A stretch of DNA of 64,000 nucleotides from Brevibacillus formosus (GCF_003013405.1 NZ_PXZL01000030.1:62001-126000); one strand, 5' to 3'. Numbered from the stretch's first letter, positions 43,274 to 51,348 are shown. Numbers and translations are program-made. Notes: a model not told the origin generated them from the letters alone.

Positions 43274-43336
43274 GTTAAAACACCTCCTGACCAAAATCAT
43301 CTGTTACTAGCTTGACCTTGAACGGAGGAAGTATGT

Positions 43337-43379
43337 AAAAAAAAAGCGGTGACTCCTCTGCATAATTTGAGTCACCGCG
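43337..43379 (-). terminator. Orphan minus-strand terminator 1
   Basis: GCGGTGACTC and GAGTCACCGC are perfect 10-bp arms preceded by nine A. On the minus strand it is a classic terminator, but no minus-strand gene lies upstream of it. Confidence 0.7.
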
Positions 43380-43466
43380 GACCCCAAGAACATTGCGAGT
43401 CCTATTTACAAGGATATTAAAAATCACATCGAAACGCGATAGGAGATAACTGGATATGAAGCGGAA

Positions 43467-43501
43467 CAAAAAAAATCCCAACCAACAAAAAGTGGTTGGG
43501 G
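43467..43501 (-). terminator. Orphan minus-strand terminator 2
   Basis: CCCAACCA (43477-43484) and TGGTTGGG (43493-43500), preceded by eight A. Same orientation as the first, 100 bp away, again without a gene. Confidence 0.7.
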
Positions 43502-43602
43502 CGTACGGGGTAGTACGCGTATGTCATACGTGAATGATATAATCATATAGGACTTGTTTTCTGTTGACAACGAGTAATAATAGGTACATTTACCTATAGA
43601 TG

Positions 43603-43650
43603 GAATAAAAAAATGGCGCCGACTTAGACTGCATCATTTAGTCGGACGCG
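43603..43650 (-). terminator. Orphan minus-strand terminator 3
   Basis: GCGCCGACT (43616-43624) and AGTCGGACGC (43640-43649) with one bulge, preceded by seven A. Third hairpin of the series. Confidence 0.6.
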
Positions 43651-43887
43651 TGGAATAGAATCCCCAAGGTTGGATTATACTAGCTAGCTTGGATTACTTT
43701 TCTATTATCATGAAAATTCAACGTTCACGCTATGCGAAAATAATGGTAACAAGTGAAAATCTTACCTATAAAGGTTGATCGACCATAGAAACCCTCCGCT
43801 GAAAAGTGTTAATTGTTATAAAAAAGCCAGCCAGAAGTTGCTAGTCGTGTTATGATATCCCTGTAAAATCTTGAGGGAGTTGAGATC

Positions 43888-44562
43888 ATGAATAGAGAGC
43901 AATGGACAGCGGTCGATCACTATTTTACGGATAAATTACTGGAAGCCGATTCCGTTCTAGACACAGTTCTTCAAGAGAACGCAGCTGCGGGTCTTCCAGC
44001 TATTGATGTAGCACCCAATCAAGGTAAATTCCTTCATCTGTTAGCACGGATCCAAGGAGCTCGTTCGATCTTGGAAATTGGCACTCTCGGTGGATACAGT
44101 ACCATCTGGCTAGCCCGCGCACTTCCTGCAGACGGTCGTCTCATTACTCTCGAATATGATCCGAAGCATGCAGAAGTTGCACAATCGAACATTACCCGCG
44201 CAGGACTGGATCAGATCGTAGAAGTGAAGGTCGGACTCGCCCTTGATTCTCTCATCCAACTGCACAAAGAAAATCAGGGTCCTTTTGATTTTATTTTTAT
44301 CGATGCAGATAAAAAAGGGAACCCCGACTATTTTCAATGGGCATTAAAGCTCTCTCGCAAAGGTACTGTGATTATTACGGATAATGTTGTACGAAGTGGT
44401 CAAGTCGTGGACGAAACAAGCACAGATCCCAATATTGTCGGTGTACGTCAATTCACCGAGATGGTAGCTAAAGAGCAACGTGTCAGTGGAACTGTTGTAC
44501 AGACAGTTGGCAGCAAGGGCTATGATGGTTTTGCGATCATGCTTGTCACCGGGGAGAATTAG
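43888..44562 (+). CDS. SAM-dependent O-methyltransferase (catechol OMT-like family)
   Basis: A 224-residue class I methyltransferase of the family that includes B. subtilis YrrM and plant caffeoyl-CoA OMTs. SAM motif I ARSILEIGTLGGYSTIWLARALP, the acidic strand end TLEYDPKHAEVAQSNI, metal-site region FDFIFIDADKKGNPDYFQWALKLSRKGTVIITDNVVRSGQV, and QFTEMVAKE. SD GAGGGAG. It methylates a hydroxyl, perhaps on tRNA or a catechol; the substrate is not readable. Likely followed by the small membrane ORF at 44608. Confidence 0.9.
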   Translation: MNREQWTAVDHYFTDKLLEADSVLDTVLQENAAAGLPAIDVAPNQGKFLHLLARIQGARSILEIGTLGGYSTIWLARALPADGRLITLEYDPKHAEVAQSNITRAGLDQIVEVKVGLALDSLIQLHKENQGPFDFIFIDADKKGNPDYFQWALKLSRKGTVIITDNVVRSGQVVDETSTDPNIVGVRQFTEMVAKEQRVSGTVVQTVGSKGYDGFAIMLVTGEN

Positions 44563-44607
44563 TCCTTTTCATTTTCAAAGGTTGTAACGAGTAGGAGTGT
44601 GTACATC

Positions 44608-44709
44608 TTGTTTAGGCTTTGTTTACCTAGCTTTATGCTCATCGCTAATGTCATTTTGGTTCTCACGGTACTATCGATGATTATCAAAGTGTTGGTGAAG
44701 AGAGAATAG
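44608..44709 (+). CDS. 33-residue membrane peptide
   Basis: TTG 44608, 10 nt after AGGAG (44593-44597), opens a 33-codon ORF: MFRLCLPSFMLIANVILVLT, then VLSMIIKVLVKRE, ending at TAG 44707-44709. It is one hydrophobic helix with a basic C-terminal end, typical of small membrane proteins. The non-ATG start and lack of a known family keep confidence low. Confidence 0.4.
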   Translation: MFRLCLPSFMLIANVILVLTVLSMIIKVLVKRE

Positions 44710-44735
44710 CTGATGTTTTTCGGAGGTGCTTTTCC

Positions 44736-45227
44736 TTGGAGCCATTGCGTGATCGGTCCCTTGATTTACGTAAAGTTATAGAGGCAGATCTTCCTATATT
44801 TTTCACTCAGCAATTGGACAAATCTGCTCATGAGATGGCAGCCTTTACTGTTAAGGACCCTGAAGATATAGACGGTTTCACCGCTCGTTGGACAATGATT
44901 TTGAACAATGATTCGATTGTGAAAAGAGCCATTGTCAGGAATGGGCAGATTGTCGGTAATGTTTTGTGCTTTGAGCTGTTTGGCTTGCCTACGATTGGAT
45001 ACTGGATTGACAAAAGCTTTTGGGGCAAAGGAATCGCGACAAATGCACTTTCTCTCTTTTTAGAGGAACTCCGAATACGTCCTGTCTATGCGCGTGTCGC
45101 TCATGACAACATCGCATCCATTCGTGTTTTAGAAAAAAACGGTTTTCAGCCGTTCGGTGTCGATCGGGCATTTTCGGAAGTACGAGGCGAAGAAGTGGAA
45201 GAGCTCATTCTGATCAAACACACATGA
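44736..45227 (+). CDS. GNAT acetyltransferase, RimJ/RimL-like
   Basis: A 163-residue GNAT with TTG start at 44736, 8 nt after CGGAGGTG. Motif A: IGYWIDKSFWGKGIATNALSLFLEEL (W-G-K-G-I-A-T), then the RVAHDNIASIRVLEKNGFQPFGVDRAF block typical of RimJ/L-type enzymes acting on N-termini or antibiotics. Third gene of a loose rightward cluster behind the O-methyltransferase. Confidence 0.87.
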   Translation: MEPLRDRSLDLRKVIEADLPIFFTQQLDKSAHEMAAFTVKDPEDIDGFTARWTMILNNDSIVKRAIVRNGQIVGNVLCFELFGLPTIGYWIDKSFWGKGIATNALSLFLEELRIRPVYARVAHDNIASIRVLEKNGFQPFGVDRAFSEVRGEEVEELILIKHT

Positions 45228-45308
45228 GGTCAGGAGCGCTTACGTTTGAACGTGTCTTAGGTGGCCTATTTGGGGACGACGAGGACTGCAACGGTGAGTG
45301 GTTGTATG

Positions 45309-45354
45309 TTTTGACGAAATAAACAAGCCATTCTTTCGTAAGCATTCGTCAAAA
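45309..45354. repeat. 10-bp inverted repeat over a promoter region
   Basis: TTTTGACGAA (45309-45318) and TTCGTCAAAA (45345-45354) are perfect complements, 26 bp apart. The right arm overlaps the -35 region of the promoter at 45367-45375. Confidence 0.55.
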
Positions 45355-45366
45355 TCTTCCTACATG

Positions 45367-45480
45367 TGTTATAATATAAGGACAGTATTCACTTCTTACC
45401 GAATTTTTGAATAACCCACACAATTGAATGCAGCAGTTCTAAAGATGATCTCCGGAATCAACGAGGATCATCTTTTTTGT
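45367..45480 (+). ncRNA. Candidate short transcript or attenuator leader before the Cys-cluster gene
   Basis: An extended -10 (TGTTATAAT, 45367-45375) would start RNA near 45382. About 60 nt later an intrinsic terminator follows (GATGATC with GATCATC, then TTTTTT; 45441-45480), 41 bp before the next start codon. The result would be a roughly 95-nt RNA or a terminator-controlled leader. No known riboswitch class recognised. The rest of the gap 45228-45366 shows nothing else. Confidence 0.4.
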
Positions 45481-45521
45481 TCTTTCTAGCAAACATCACA
45501 TGACGAAAGGTTGTAGATGAT

Positions 45522-45866
45522 ATGAAAACATTGCCTTGCCAAGGCTGTAAAGGATTGTGCTGTGGACCTGTTCCCATAACAGAGAAGGAATTTAAAATGA
45601 TATCCAAAAAGTTGAAAGCGCTTCCAACAAAACTCCGTGATAATCTCAAAAATCAACCGAGACTGTTTGGAACTTGTATCTTCTATGACATGCAAAAAGA
45701 TCAGTGTGGCATTCATAGCGTTCGACCGGAAGTGTGTCGCGGTTTTGGATATCACAAAGACCTTGTCTGTTTTCGCAAACCGGAATTGGCGACGAAGGAA
45801 CCGCTGACCTTCAAGGAGAAACCGATTGGGTATTTGAGTATTGATTTTACTTGGAAGCATTTTTAA
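45522..45866 (+). CDS. YkgJ-family cysteine-cluster protein
   Basis: A 114-residue protein with the N-terminal cluster CQGCKGLCCGPVPITEKEF and further Cys in GTCIFYDMQKDQCGIHSVRPEVCRGFGY, the (C-x2-C-x3-CC ... C ... C ... RPxxCRxF) signature of the YkgJ/UPF0153 group, thought to bind zinc or an iron-sulphur cluster. SD AAAGG-TTG region is weak. Possibly controlled by the terminator just upstream (45441-45480). Function unknown. Confidence 0.85.
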   Translation: MKTLPCQGCKGLCCGPVPITEKEFKMISKKLKALPTKLRDNLKNQPRLFGTCIFYDMQKDQCGIHSVRPEVCRGFGYHKDLVCFRKPELATKEPLTFKEKPIGYLSIDFTWKHF

Positions 45867-45975
45867 ATAGAACCATACAAGGGGTGCCTGTGTTGCCCTC
45901 ATTATAGAAATTATGAGACGGGCGAGATCGACCAGCAAATTATTGATTGTTTGGGCAACAAAATGCGCGTTTTAG

Positions 45976-46013
45976 GGCCGTCCAATCTAAGTAATGCGAT
46001 TGGACGGCTTTTG
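45976..46013. terminator. Terminator between Cys-cluster gene and reductase gene
   Basis: GCCGTCCAATC (45978-45988) and GATTGGACGGC (45998-46008), then TTTTG. Serves the plus strand; lies 32 bp after the minus-strand stop. Confidence 0.85.
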
Positions 46014-46044
46014 TATGATGGATGGACAGCTTCCTTCGTTATCT

Positions 46045-47025
46045 TTATTCAGCTACCGTTAGTTTCAGGCAGATTTTCCCCAAGTAATGGCTGTTGATTG
46101 TAGCATGAGCTTTAGAGGCATCTTCTAGAGCAAATAAATGGCTGACATGAACGGATAGTCGATCGCGGGTAATGTACCTATGAAGTCTGCCAATGATTTC
46201 AGGATCCGGTTCGCCGTTATATCCTTCTAATTTGATTCCTGAGGATATCCGTAATTCAGGGCGTATCCCATAAGGATATGCGACGCGTCCTCCTGCACGG
46301 ATACAGCCTAATGCATGATTTGCGGCCTCTCCTGCTGCAGTGAACAGAGCCGCGTCGAATCCATCTGGGGCAAATTTCATTGCCATCGAAATGATATCCC
46401 CCCCTTTTCCATTTACGACCGCATCGCAACCAAGCTTCTTTACCATCGCTACACCGTCTTCACCTGAAGCAATCGCAAATACACGGGCTCCCAGGCTTTT
46501 CGCGAGCTGGACCGCCATATGACCTACTCCTCCGCTTGCTCCGAAAATCATGACAGACTCTGCTTGTTGAAGTTGCAATATATCTTCAAGTCCGCGTAAA
46601 GCGGTAATCCCGACCCCGGATATGACCGCTGCTTCCTGCCTGGTTAATCCCTCCGGAATACGCGACACATATTGGGATTCAACAGCTGCGTACTCTGCAT
46701 AGAAGCCGCCTTTGGGATTCAGAAACCCAGGTGCATAGACCATATCTCCCAAGTCAACATTTGAAACTTTCTCCCCTCGTGCAACAACCGTGCCTGATCC
46801 TTCGGAACCGAGAATATAAGGAAATTGCGGATTCATACCCAGCATTTCCGCGTATCCGCCTTGTCGTTCGAATGCGTCCCATTCTCCCACACCGGCATAT
46901 GCTAATCGAATCAACACGTCCTCCGAACCAATTTTAGGCATATCGACCTCCTGCAGCCGCAATTCTTCGGGCCCCCCAAATCTGTTCAGCACTACAGCCT
47001 TCATCTTATCTGGAACCTTTTTCAT
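46045..47025 (-). CDS. NADP-dependent medium-chain reductase (quinone oxidoreductase type)
   Basis: A 326-residue MDR-family enzyme without zinc ligands. N-terminal GroES-like part (MKAVVLNRFGGPEELRLQEVDMPKIGSEDVLIRLAYAGVGEWDAFERQGGY ... LGSEGSGTVVARGEKV), NADP-binding Rossmann motif ESVMIFGASGGVGHMAVQLAKSLGARVFAIASGEDG. It reduces quinones or enones. Divergent from a WYL-domain regulator 103 bp away, which is its likely controller. Confidence 0.9.
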   Translation of the reverse strand: MKKVPDKMKAVVLNRFGGPEELRLQEVDMPKIGSEDVLIRLAYAGVGEWDAFERQGGYAEMLGMNPQFPYILGSEGSGTVVARGEKVSNVDLGDMVYAPGFLNPKGGFYAEYAAVESQYVSRIPEGLTRQEAAVISGVGITALRGLEDILQLQQAESVMIFGASGGVGHMAVQLAKSLGARVFAIASGEDGVAMVKKLGCDAVVNGKGGDIISMAMKFAPDGFDAALFTAAGEAANHALGCIRAGGRVAYPYGIRPELRISSGIKLEGYNGEPDPEIIGRLHRYITRDRLSVHVSHLFALEDASKAHATINSHYLGKICLKLTVAE

Positions 47026-47127
47026 GATTACCTCCTCAAATCAACCCATGTTATCTTGCATAAAATGAATCTATCATAATAACATGTCAATAGTTGTCAT
47101 GGTTAATAAAGAAGGAGCGTATCAGTG

Positions 47128-48093
47128 ATGTCCAAAGCCAAGTTGCTGTTCGACCTTATTATGTATGTGAATGCCAGTCGCCGTTTCACGGCCCAAGATG
47201 TGGCTCATGAATTTAATGTTTCTGTACGGACGGCTCATCGGTATCTGACTGAATTAAGTGAGATGGGCGTTCCGCTCTATACAGAACCTGGCCGCAGCGG
47301 TGGTTATCGCGTATTGGATAATCGGATATTACCCCCCATTCTCTTTAACGAGAACGAAGCATTTTCCATCTTCTTTGCATTTCAATCACTGAAATATTAC
47401 TCATCGCTGCCCTTTGAGATTGACATCAACTCGGTATCGAAGAAGCTTTATACAAGCCTGCCCATAGATACGAGAAAGAAGATCGATCGCCTCGAAGAGG
47501 TTTTTTCATTTTGGAACCAGAAGAGAAGCATCCCGTCTAAATATCTGAAAGAGATCGTGGAAGCGGCCACCGAGCAACAAGTCGTTCAAATCAAATATAT
47601 CTCAAAAGACGGTACTTCTTTGAGAGAAGTGGCTCCGATTGGCGTCTACGCCTATGATGGCTTTTGGTATATGCCTGCCTTCAATATGGATACCAACGAG
47701 GTGAAACTGTTTCGTACGGACCGAATTGTAACACTCAACAAGTTAGAGCGGATTTTTGTTCCGACGATCTCACTTCAGGAGTGGCTGCTTAGCCATACCG
47801 AACTAGAGCCAGCTACATCTGTACGGCTTTATGTTGAGCTATCCAGAGAAGGACTTCGTCAGTGCCGAAGCCAGCCTTGGCTGGAACCATATATCGTCAT
47901 GCAGAATGAGGATTTAGGTTATATAGACACGGTTATTGATCACAAGGAAATCGAATTCGTCTCCCAGTACTTTTTCCGGTTAGGTACTGAAGCTAAAGTA
48001 ATAGAGCCAGAGATGATCGTGGAACGTATAATCAAACTATCCCAAAAACTTTTACAGCATTACACAGTAACGAATCAGACTGACAAGCTATAA
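47128..48093 (+). CDS. WYL-domain transcriptional regulator (YafY/PafC type)
   Basis: ATG 47128 after GAAGGAG. The 321-residue protein has an N-terminal HTH-11 domain (DLIMYVNASRRFTAQDVAHEFNVSVRTAHRYLTELSEMGVPLYTEPGRSGGYRVLDNRILPPILF), then the WYL sensor (about 140-215: QQVVQIKYISKDGTSLREVAPIGVYAYDGFWYMPAFNMDTNEVKLFRTDRI) and a WCX extension. WYL domains bind nucleic-acid or nucleotide-like ligands. Divergent with the reductase gene. Confidence 0.92.
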   Translation: MSKAKLLFDLIMYVNASRRFTAQDVAHEFNVSVRTAHRYLTELSEMGVPLYTEPGRSGGYRVLDNRILPPILFNENEAFSIFFAFQSLKYYSSLPFEIDINSVSKKLYTSLPIDTRKKIDRLEEVFSFWNQKRSIPSKYLKEIVEAATEQQVVQIKYISKDGTSLREVAPIGVYAYDGFWYMPAFNMDTNEVKLFRTDRIVTLNKLERIFVPTISLQEWLLSHTELEPATSVRLYVELSREGLRQCRSQPWLEPYIVMQNEDLGYIDTVIDHKEIEFVSQYFFRLGTEAKVIEPEMIVERIIKLSQKLLQHYTVTNQTDKL

Positions 48094-48382
48094 ATAGTGA
48101 TGTTCTAATTAGACGGAAATAAAAGAAAAGCATTTGGACTTGTTTATGGTAAATAAGCAAAAGAACCATTAGATATTCAATAATGGAATTTAATCGATAA
48201 TCAGTTTCAGACTCACCGTACGAATGTAGCAAATCATGGATCTAAACTGAATAATAATGTTATAGAATGCTTCGTTAAACTATACTTAGCTTCACCCTCT
48301 ACACTTGATACGCGATAAAAAATGCCGAAGGAGGCAGCATTCCTTCATCCGCCAACGGCAGTGTATAAGAAGGAGGCAAATT
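48094..48382. other. AT-rich gap without recognised feature
   Basis: A small dyad CCATTA/TAATGG near 48169-48184 and a GC-richer hairpin-capable stretch (TGCCG ... CGGCA, about 48321-48361) just before the next SD. Neither has a T run. No gene or promoter assigned with confidence. Confidence 0.5.
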
Positions 48383-49081
48383 ATGTTGAGGAAGAGTACA
48401 AATGCAGGTAGAAGGTCTGCGATAATGACTGGGGTGTTATTAATTGCCGGATTGATTACAGGTATATGTAGTGTTGTACCTGTAGTAGATGGAGCAGACT
48501 ATCTTGTCATGGCTTCTCCAAATGAGAACCAGGTACTAATCGGAGCATTTTTCCAATTGTTGATGATTGTTGCATACGTTGGTATTCCAATCTTGCTGTA
48601 TCCGATTTTAAGTAAGCATAACAAAGGCTTCGCTCTTGGTTCTGTTGCTTTTGGCATCATTGCAGGTGTGTTCATTATTCTTGGTGTAATCATTCTTCTC
48701 TTGCTTTTGACAGTAAGCCACGAATTTGTAAAAGTTGGCACTTTGCATGTATCGTATTTTCAGACCCTGGGTGGATTGTTGCGGGAAGGACGTGATTTGG
48801 TAAACCATGTCGCAACGACACTGGCATTCGTTTTGGCTATGTTCTTGTTCAACTACATATTTTACCAAACAAAATTAGTTCCACGCTGGTTGTCAGTCTG
48901 GGGTCTTATCGGGTCTACATTGTCCATATTGGCAAGCTTGTTATTTATGATTCGCTTCATCGGTCTGGATACAACCTATATGGTTTTGAACATTCCAATA
49001 GCCTTCCAACAATTGGTTTTGGCTGTATATATAATCATTAGAGGTTTCAATCCAACGATACAAGATTCTGTAACCAATTAA
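48383..49081 (+). CDS. DUF4386 family membrane protein
   Basis: ATG 48383 is preceded by AAGGAGG; the frame open upstream is Arg/Cys-rich and not credible. The 232-residue protein has six to seven transmembrane helices with the DUF4386 pattern (RRSAIMTGVLLIAGLITGICS, YLVMASPNENQVLIGAFFQLLMIVAYVGIPILLYPILSKHNKGFALG, TKLVPRWLSVWGLIGSTLSILASLL). Function unknown. Single gene with a terminator behind it. Confidence 0.87.
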   Translation: MLRKSTNAGRRSAIMTGVLLIAGLITGICSVVPVVDGADYLVMASPNENQVLIGAFFQLLMIVAYVGIPILLYPILSKHNKGFALGSVAFGIIAGVFIILGVIILLLLLTVSHEFVKVGTLHVSYFQTLGGLLREGRDLVNHVATTLAFVLAMFLFNYIFYQTKLVPRWLSVWGLIGSTLSILASLLFMIRFIGLDTTYMVLNIPIAFQQLVLAVYIIIRGFNPTIQDSVTN

Positions 49082-49115
49082 AATGCATGTTTTAGCTATA
49101 GAGCGAAACAATGGA

Positions 49116-49161
49116 GAAAGGGATATCTCAAAGCTTTCACTTGAGACATCCCTTTTCTTTT
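49116..49161. terminator. Bidirectional terminator between the DUF4386 gene and the ten-gene operon
   Basis: AAAGGGATATCTCAA pairs with TTGAGACATCCCTTT (one mismatch), T run on the plus side and A/T tract on the minus side. Confidence 0.88.
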
Positions 49162-49173
49162 ACACGCATCCCT

Positions 49174-49431
49174 TTATTCCACGCTTGCCAAAACGCGCTC
49201 CAACGCATCCAGTGCCTGCTCCGCATCGGCACCATCCGCAGTCAAGACGACCGATTGTCCTTTCGATACAGCAAGGGACATGACGCCGATAATACTCTTG
49301 GCATTCACCTTCTTCTCATCCTTGTTCAATTCGATTTCACTGGAAAAGGAAGCGGCCACTTTCACAAACAAAGAAGCCGGACGCGCGTGTAATCCCTGTG
49401 CCAGCTGGACGATGACCTGTCTCTCTCTCAT
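49174..49431 (-). CDS. HPr-like phosphocarrier protein (Crh-resembling, with both phosphosites)
   Basis: ATG 49431 follows TAGGAGTG; product 85 residues in exact HPr register. Phosphohistidine site G13-L-H15-A-R17-P, and the HPr-kinase site N43-A-K-S46-I-I-G-V-M-S-L. Several positions look more like Crh than HPr (EKKVNAKSIIGVMSLAVSKG, ARPASLFVK), yet Crh normally has Gln at 15. It is the last gene of the ten-gene operon, 33 bp after the aldolase gene. It could take part in a dedicated phosphorelay to the operon's transporter or PRD proteins, or feed Ser-P signalling to CcpA at the operon's cre site. Confidence 0.9.
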   Translation of the reverse strand: MRERQVIVQLAQGLHARPASLFVKVAASFSSEIELNKDEKKVNAKSIIGVMSLAVSKGQSVVLTADGADAEQALDALERVLASVE

Positions 49432-49464
49432 CTGATTCACTCCTATCCCTTTCTTGTAATATAG

Positions 49465-50187
49465 CTACAGGCCTTCTATAGCCGTCAGCAGTTCTTCTAC
49501 CTGATCCAAACGAGTCAATCCCGTTTCCCTGTCGACGATGGATGTATAAATGTGCGGAATGACCTGTCTTGCACCTGCTTCGAGACATACCTCCACAATC
49601 GGACGAATCGAAGCTGCATCAATCCCGCCAGTCGGTTCAAAAACGGGAATCCCGTAACGTACGGCTGCTTCTGCCATCGCCTTGATTTCATTCAGCCTTT
49701 CCAGCCCGTCTACTGGATAAAACTTGACCGAATGTACGCCAATCTCCGCCAGCATCGCGGCGGCTGCATCGCAAGAGAGCAATTCAGACACTTTGTTGCT
49801 CATGGGTCCCGTGGTGACTTGAACCTTTCCTGATTGTCCACCGGGGGCGACCAATGCATTCACGATGGTATGTGTGTTGCCAACTGCTTGAAGCCCGCCG
49901 AGCGTGTAGCCTGCTGCCGGAAATACCTGATTGACGTGATCCGGTTGTGTCTGCACCGCAACTTCAGCGACCTTTTTCCATTGTGTAGGATCACCTGCGC
50001 CCAGCCCTACGGACACTGGTACACCTGCTTGCTGGTATTGTTCAACAGCAGCTATTGCTGCTTCTACGGACGCAAATCCTTTGACCAAGATCCCGATCAG
50101 AGCGCGGCCATCAGCCACGGAGCATATTTGTTTTGCGTTTTCTACATCCCTTGCCAAAACGTTTAAACGAATTTTCGGTGTGCCCAC
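49465..50187 (-). CDS. dgaF: DgaF-type 2-dehydro-3-deoxy-phosphogluconate (KDGP) aldolase
   Basis: A 240-residue TIM-barrel aldolase of the DgaF/EF_0839 type, distinct from ordinary Eda. Start GTG 50187, AAGGAG upstream. Visible features: GAGDPTQWKKVAEVAVQTQPDHVNQVFPAAGYTLGG, VAPGGQSGKVQVTTGPMSNK, the Schiff-base lysine candidate in VHSVKFYPVDGLERL, and PVFEPTGGIDAASIRPIVEVCLEAGARQVIPHIYTSIVD. It splits KDGP to pyruvate and glyceraldehyde 3-phosphate. It starts 5 bp after dgaE, so the two catalyse consecutive steps. The symbol rests on family likeness. Confidence 0.85.
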   Translation of the reverse strand: MGTPKIRLNVLARDVENAKQICSVADGRALIGILVKGFASVEAAIAAVEQYQQAGVPVSVGLGAGDPTQWKKVAEVAVQTQPDHVNQVFPAAGYTLGGLQAVGNTHTIVNALVAPGGQSGKVQVTTGPMSNKVSELLSCDAAAAMLAEIGVHSVKFYPVDGLERLNEIKAMAEAAVRYGIPVFEPTGGIDAASIRPIVEVCLEAGARQVIPHIYTSIVDRETGLTRLDQVEELLTAIEGL

Positions 50188-50192
50188 TTTTG

Positions 50193-51308
50193 TTATTCTC
50201 CTTCTCCCTGTTTTTGCAGCAGTTCCTTCATTCGCGCTGCAATAATGTGTTCTTGCCCTTCGTGAAACGGTCGTGGATCAAAAGCAATCACGCCCGTATT
50301 CACGTAATGGTTACGGGTAAAAATAGCCGGATTTCCTTGCTCCAGTTGGCATGTAAGCTCCCGAGCTGTCATTCCCGTCACTCGTTCGTCAAGCTGGACT
50401 TGCACACGATAGATCGCCCGGCCTGCCTCATCCTGTGCGATCACTGCTTTCACACCGGGCAAGCTGTTCAGTTCCCCTGCCAGCCACTCTACTCGCCTAC
50501 GCTGCTCGGGAGCATCTTGCTTTTCAGAGTCGTACTGCCTAAGCGCTGCAAGCAAACCCGCAATGGCTTCCTTTCCCACCTTCATCGCACGACCTATGCC
50601 TTTATATTGCGCGCGACATGCGGCAACCAGATCGGCACGACCTGCGATAAACCCAGAAGTTGGTCCGCCAATTGCTTTCCCGCCACTGTAGATGACCAAA
50701 TCGGCCCCCATCTCTACATAGCGCCGCAGATCCTCCTCCGCCGCTGCGTCTACAATGATAGGAAGTCCAAACTCCCGACCGAGTTGAATCATTGTGTCTA
50801 ACGACTGCATTCCTTTTTGAATCGCATGGTGAGATTGAACATAGAGCAGTGCTGCGGTCTCATCATCAATGGCTTCTCGCAAATGATCCGTTTCTACGTG
50901 ATTGGCATGCCCGACCTCTACGACTTTCCCACCGCCCAGCGCAATCATCTGTTGAACGGAAGCACCGAAATGCACCGCGTGTCCTTTTTGGATGATGATC
51001 TTGTTATTCAACCCTTCGGAGTAAGGAAGCCGCTCGATCAAACTCAGATGGCAACCAGCTATAACTGCCGCTACACTGATGGCAATGCCTGCAGCTGCTC
51101 CTGAGGTAGGACAACCGTCTTCTGCTCCGGTTGCCTCTGCGATATGACGACCTGCGACAATCATCAGCTCGCTGATTTCTACATAATCCATGGCGGCTTC
51201 TCCCATGGCCTGTGCGATAGAAGGATGGACGGCACTTGCACCCAGTGCCGTCATCTTACCGCTTGCGTTAATGACTTGCTTCAAGCCTAACTGCTGATAG
51301 ATACCCAT
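50193..51308 (-). CDS. dgaE: DgaE-type PLP-dependent hexosaminate-6-phosphate ammonia-lyase
   Basis: A 371-residue SelA-like fold-type I PLP enzyme; start ATG 51308. The PLP lysine is K211 in YSGGKAIGGPTSGFIAGRADLV; the N terminus carries LGLKQVINASGKMTALGASAVHPSIAQAMGEAAMDYVEISELMIVAGRHIAEATGAEDGCPTSGAAAGI. The family converts D-glucosaminate-6-phosphate to KDGP and ammonia (Salmonella DgaE). Directly precedes the KDGP aldolase gene. The exact hexosaminate is not decided by sequence. Confidence 0.85.
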   Translation of the reverse strand: MGIYQQLGLKQVINASGKMTALGASAVHPSIAQAMGEAAMDYVEISELMIVAGRHIAEATGAEDGCPTSGAAAGIAISVAAVIAGCHLSLIERLPYSEGLNNKIIIQKGHAVHFGASVQQMIALGGGKVVEVGHANHVETDHLREAIDDETAALLYVQSHHAIQKGMQSLDTMIQLGREFGLPIIVDAAAEEDLRRYVEMGADLVIYSGGKAIGGPTSGFIAGRADLVAACRAQYKGIGRAMKVGKEAIAGLLAALRQYDSEKQDAPEQRRRVEWLAGELNSLPGVKAVIAQDEAGRAIYRVQVQLDERVTGMTARELTCQLEQGNPAIFTRNHYVNTGVIAFDPRPFHEGQEHIIAARMKELLQKQGEGE

Positions 51309-51348
51309 GGTTTGCCCATCCTTCCTGTGAAAACGCTTCTTTCTATCC

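Larger units (their letters stand above)
43274..43887. other. 614-bp region without a convincing gene
   Basis: It holds three A-led hairpins (listed separately), a dyad TAGGTA-CATT-TACCTA just after a TTGACA (43564-43569), CGTATG-T-CATACG near 43520, and a 25-codon ORF from ATG 43456 with a fair SD. Nothing protein-like of useful size. The right end carries the promoter region of the O-methyltransferase (TGTTATGAT extended -10-like near 43848). Confidence 0.6.

Noticed and set aside
43456-43533. 25-codon ORF (MKRNKKNPNQQKVVGAYGVV plus 5) with a fair SD
   Set aside because: Most of it is the terminator-shaped hairpin at 43467-43501, so its codons are better explained by RNA structure.
45876-46070. 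Plus-strand frame reading CLCCPHYRNYETGEIDQQII after the Cys-cluster gene
   Set aside because: No start codon with SD, it runs through a strong terminator and into the antisense of the reductase gene. Possibly a remnant, but too little to support it.
49174-49431. Calling the HPr-like gene simply ptsH
   Set aside because: No ptsI follows, and it closes a catabolic operon; Crh-like surroundings of Ser46 argue for a specialised paralogue. The general HPr may still lie elsewhere.
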